Source of the DNA: CAZXBB01 sp964638815
Lineage (GTDB): Bacteria > Planctomycetota > Phycisphaerae > Phycisphaerales > SM1A02
NCBI GenBank assembly: GCA_964638815.1
Contig: CAZXBB010000339.1
Coordinates: 1-16,897, forward strand
Length of the DNA stretch: 16,897 nucleotides
Direction: 5' to 3'
In this document: one piece after another, positions 15,801 to 16,897 of the stretch
How positions within the stretch are numbered: position 1 is the stretch's first letter
Layout of the letters: the number at the start of each line of letters is the position of its first letter
Program-made: the position numbers and the translations under genes
The notes under the pieces: model-generated
What the model was told of the DNA's origin: nothing
What the model saw: the letters and a program-made list of their open reading frames with translations, nothing else
Databases searched by the model: none

Positions 15801-16618
15801 TTCGCCGACGCGAGCGTGAGCTCGAGCCGGCTGATCGTGCGTCCGCCGTCGTCGAACGGCACCGGCAGCGCTTCGAGGTTCATCGCGGCGTCGAGGGTCG
15901 CCCCCCGGGGACGCAGGGCGCCCGCCGAATCGACGAGGCCGTTCGCGGCGATCTTCACCGCCACGCGCCCCTTCCCGCCGGCGGTCGTCGCGGGGCTCGC
16001 GAGGTCGACGCTGATCGCCCCGCCCGGCGTGAAGTCGACGTGACCGGCGAGGCCGTCAAGCACGATCGTCGCGGGGCTCCCGCTCGCGGCCCCGTCACCG
16101 GGCGTCGCCTCGAGCGCGAGCGACACCTTCAGGGCGTCGATGTCGAGCCGCACGCGCGGAAGCGCGCCCCCGTCCCGCGCGGGCGGCGGCGTCAGCGGCG
16201 GCTGCGGCGCTGCGGCGGGATCGGGTTCGTCGGCCGCGACGAGGGTCTGGAAGCTGCTGGAGCCGTCCTCGCGCAGCGTGCCGCGCAGCTCGCCGGAGAG
16301 AGCGACGCGCTCGAAAGCGTCCGACGCGCCGAGGACGATCGGCAGGAACCCGCTCGCGATCTCGACGTTGAGATCAGCCGCCTCGCGTCCCGAGCGGTCG
16401 GTGATGCGAAGCCCGTGCACGCGCTGCGGCGCGCCCCACGAGAAGCTCACGGCGTCCACCGCGACGCTTCCGTCAACCATGCCCTCGACGGCGCCGGCGA
16501 CGATGCCGCGTCCGACGGTCGCCGCCGCGATCGCCGGCAGGAAGACACCGACGGCGAGCAGAACGACGAGGAGAACGGCGAGGATGGCGAGGATCTTCCC
16601 GGAGCGGAGAACGGTCAT
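12875..16618 (-). CDS. Large AsmA-like envelope protein
   Basis: 1247-residue protein with one N-terminal membrane helix at about 9-33 and a long periplasmic region of repeated short beta segments (alternating I/V/L with D-G-x and T-L-S-L patterns), as in the AsmA/TamB/YhdP superfamily of bridge-like lipid-transfer proteins. The opening block R-G-I-V-A-G-A-V-E-G followed by V-S-F-S-W-G-x-P and L-x-I-T-D-R-S-G at about 56-78 is typical of the AsmA N-terminal domain. The C-terminal 150 residues match the AsmA C-terminal pattern: F-E-I-T-T-G-K-V-E-F, then V-H-L-R-D-G-I-V-T-Y-D, V-N-I-D-K-Y, and V-P-L-x-A-L; the protein ends in a basic K-G-E-K-K-K. Expected to span the periplasm and help move lipids or assemble the outer membrane. 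The ATG at 16618 directly precedes the membrane helix; no clear Shine-Dalgarno. The frame is open upstream but overlaps nadA in another frame, so that extension is rejected. Confidence 0.85.
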   Translation of the reverse strand: MTVLRSGKILAILAVLLVVLLAVGVFLPAIAAATVGRGIVAGAVEGMVDGSVAVDAVSFSWGAPQRVHGLRITDRSGREAADLNVEIASGFLPIVLGASDAFERVALSGELRGTLREDGSSSFQTLVAADEPDPAAAPQPPLTPPPARDGGALPRVRLDIDALKVSLALEATPGDGAASGSPATIVLDGLAGHVDFTPGGAISVDLASPATTAGGKGRVAVKIAANGLVDSAGALRPRGATLDAAMNLEALPVPFDDGGRTISRLELTLASANLADDLAIHLVADTAGDGADSTLRGDITLDAPLRDDGSPNVALTSIRGTLSGERVPTALLQPLLAGSAFVLARDLGPTVDVDATFTPVSAGAKAGSDVEINVTASPHASLEVAANVGADGAVSGTKLDARLLLRPALVAGLLDAADGPALGQPVPLHLHADSFHLPAPGASGRTLAGLAFDGTLETGAPIEVVLPAEAGEPLVVRDATLALTTAALGEGLRVAGGAGVAGGRLEIDQRVSKLLDAEGGFDFAAATPDGTIALRGLDGAVVASLLGIFGTGGERTAVDVLIADELASGPVDLVVTTKAAGGNLAGEAVLATRNVKATVGAERANDRITVTPQVEMTLLPVHVATLLAGNENPVALAGPVRAGLRVEPFELPAGIFDAEGSLPDVPIRTRLAIDAFRLEREDAATILVSGFAADLGASLRGQADVSLEAGARIFRDDGTPIGVFACDLVADTGADRFAPRGTVTLTEVAVPAAEAILGLTPDTIAGWTGSPGSLTLAFTADDGTRRVTTKCAFPNLNGEAVASVADDVLSVESEGLAMTVRAATLERLLNTPPEDGAATPATRLTVADDVPMKAILRRVRFPLGLESDAPPAASDYAIDVALDGGPLKITGADGVASTLDTLSLTLSSSDFSRGVDFTVAGRSAAVAPAEPGRLDIAGRVTDVLNAEGRPDFAAAKLDMKAETEHVPTILADAALGMQQLLVAALGVEMKSDFTAAGFSRSAGRIDGSIVTPNGDLTGALVAKPGLLVSVDEAPLYGSLEVTPALRERLLRKIHPILADVRTTEDRLRFRATGPLQLPTDGDVTKLNGDFEITTGKVEFTAGSKTLGLMGLFMANPNESIPGSIDPIIVHLRDGIVTYDRFTVNIDKYTMLYQGKIDLPNDRVDLRTEVPLEALGRSFEEMKGYVDRLVVPIVTRGSIGDPKTEIDPEFDLAGAAVESGLGGLIDDALKEKGIGDLLGDLFKGEKKK

Positions 16619-16698
16619 CTGATGGCTTTCGACTGGTGACTCGAGGAAGAGGCGGGAACCCGGGACGCGCCACCGGATTCCGCGATCCGGTCCGCGCT

Positions 16699-16896
16699 TC
16701 AACCGACGACGGCCGGTCGCGCCGCCCCGGAGCCGGCGTGGGCGAGCATGCGATCCAGCGCGAGCCGCGCGAGGGTCTGCACGTGCGGATGCACCTCGAT
16801 GCGGTTGACGACCTTGCCGGCGGCGAGGTTGTCGAGCACCCACGCGAGATTGCGCGGCTCGACGCGGTACATCGTGGTGCACAGGCACTGGCAGTC
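16699..16896 (-). CDS. nadA: Quinolinate synthase, C-terminal fragment
   Basis: The last 65 residues of NadA, which condenses iminoaspartate with dihydroxyacetone phosphate to make quinolinate in NAD synthesis, using a [4Fe-4S] cluster. The visible part starts in D-C-Q-C-L-C-T-T-M-Y-R-V-E-P, which contains the C-terminal cysteine ligand region and the T-M-Y-R motif, then L-D-N-L-A-A-G-K-V-V-N-R-I-E-V and A-L-D-R-M-L, all characteristic of NadA C-termini. It is cut by the window edge, not broken. The stop codon is 80 bp upstream of the AsmA-like gene on the same strand, so the two may be cotranscribed. The frame was read by hand from the minus strand, beginning one base inside the right edge. 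Confidence 0.85.
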   Translation of the reverse strand, partial: DCQCLCTTMYRVEPRNLAWVLDNLAAGKVVNRIEVHPHVQTLARLALDRMLAHAGSGAARPAVVG

Positions 16897-16897
16897 G

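Noticed and set aside
16619..16888. N-terminal extension of the AsmA-like protein by 90 residues
   Set aside because: It overlaps the nadA C-terminus in another frame and would put a charged, unstructured stretch before the membrane helix.

Overview
The window is very G+C-rich bacterial chromosome, most likely from a planctomycete of the Phycisphaerae type or a close relative. This is inferred from gene content: a secreted beta-helix protein ending in a dockerin-like anchor of the kind common in that group, small lipoproteins with clear lipoboxes (two-membrane cell), a cytosolic Ser/Thr kinase, a PIN-PhoH ATPase and a very large AsmA-like protein. No 16S rRNA or other phylogenetic marker is present. 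I found no tRNA, rRNA, CRISPR array, complete insertion sequence or prophage.

Layout. The left edge (1-62, minus) holds the first 20 codons of an unidentified gene behind a strong ribosome binding site. Four minus-strand genes follow with 200-330 bp gaps: dockerin-anchored beta-helix protein (232-2691), Ser/Thr kinase (3021-3914), membrane-anchored amidase-fold protein (4141-4863) and a 71-residue lipoprotein (5143-5358). A 14-bp tandem repeat of 14 units lies between the last two. The lipoprotein gene is divergent from an arsR-arsM operon (5412-6652, plus): a Cys-rich ArsR repressor and an arsenite S-adenosylmethionine methyltransferase. Three minus-strand genes come next: a Bax-inhibitor-1 family membrane protein (6759-7607), a metal-binding (YHS/TRASH-like) lipoprotein (7875-8153) and PIN-PhoH (8397-9833). 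Divergent from PhoH are a GT-C glycosyltransferase (10023-11504) and a NIF3 family protein (11631-12761), both plus. The right part is minus strand: a 1247-residue AsmA-like protein (12875-16618) and the C-terminus of quinolinate synthase NadA (16699 to the edge).

How it works together. The clearest functional unit is arsenic detoxification: ArsR probably senses arsenite and controls arsM and, from overlapping back-to-back promoters in a 53-bp gap, the divergent lipoprotein gene. Both genes of that divergent pair have the same layout, a TATACT -10 box seven bases before the ATG and no Shine-Dalgarno sequence, which predicts leaderless transcripts in both directions. The other genes are mostly housekeeping or envelope functions without an obvious shared pathway.

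Most interesting points: the symmetric leaderless divergent promoter with an uncharacterised lipoprotein as arsR partner; the 14-bp minisatellite and the different short G+C-rich tandem repeats in several other intergenic gaps; an amidase-fold protein whose zinc-ligand Cys position holds Ser; a kinase with HAD instead of HRD; and a NIF3 protein that resembles eukaryotic NIF3L1 in its metal-site motifs.
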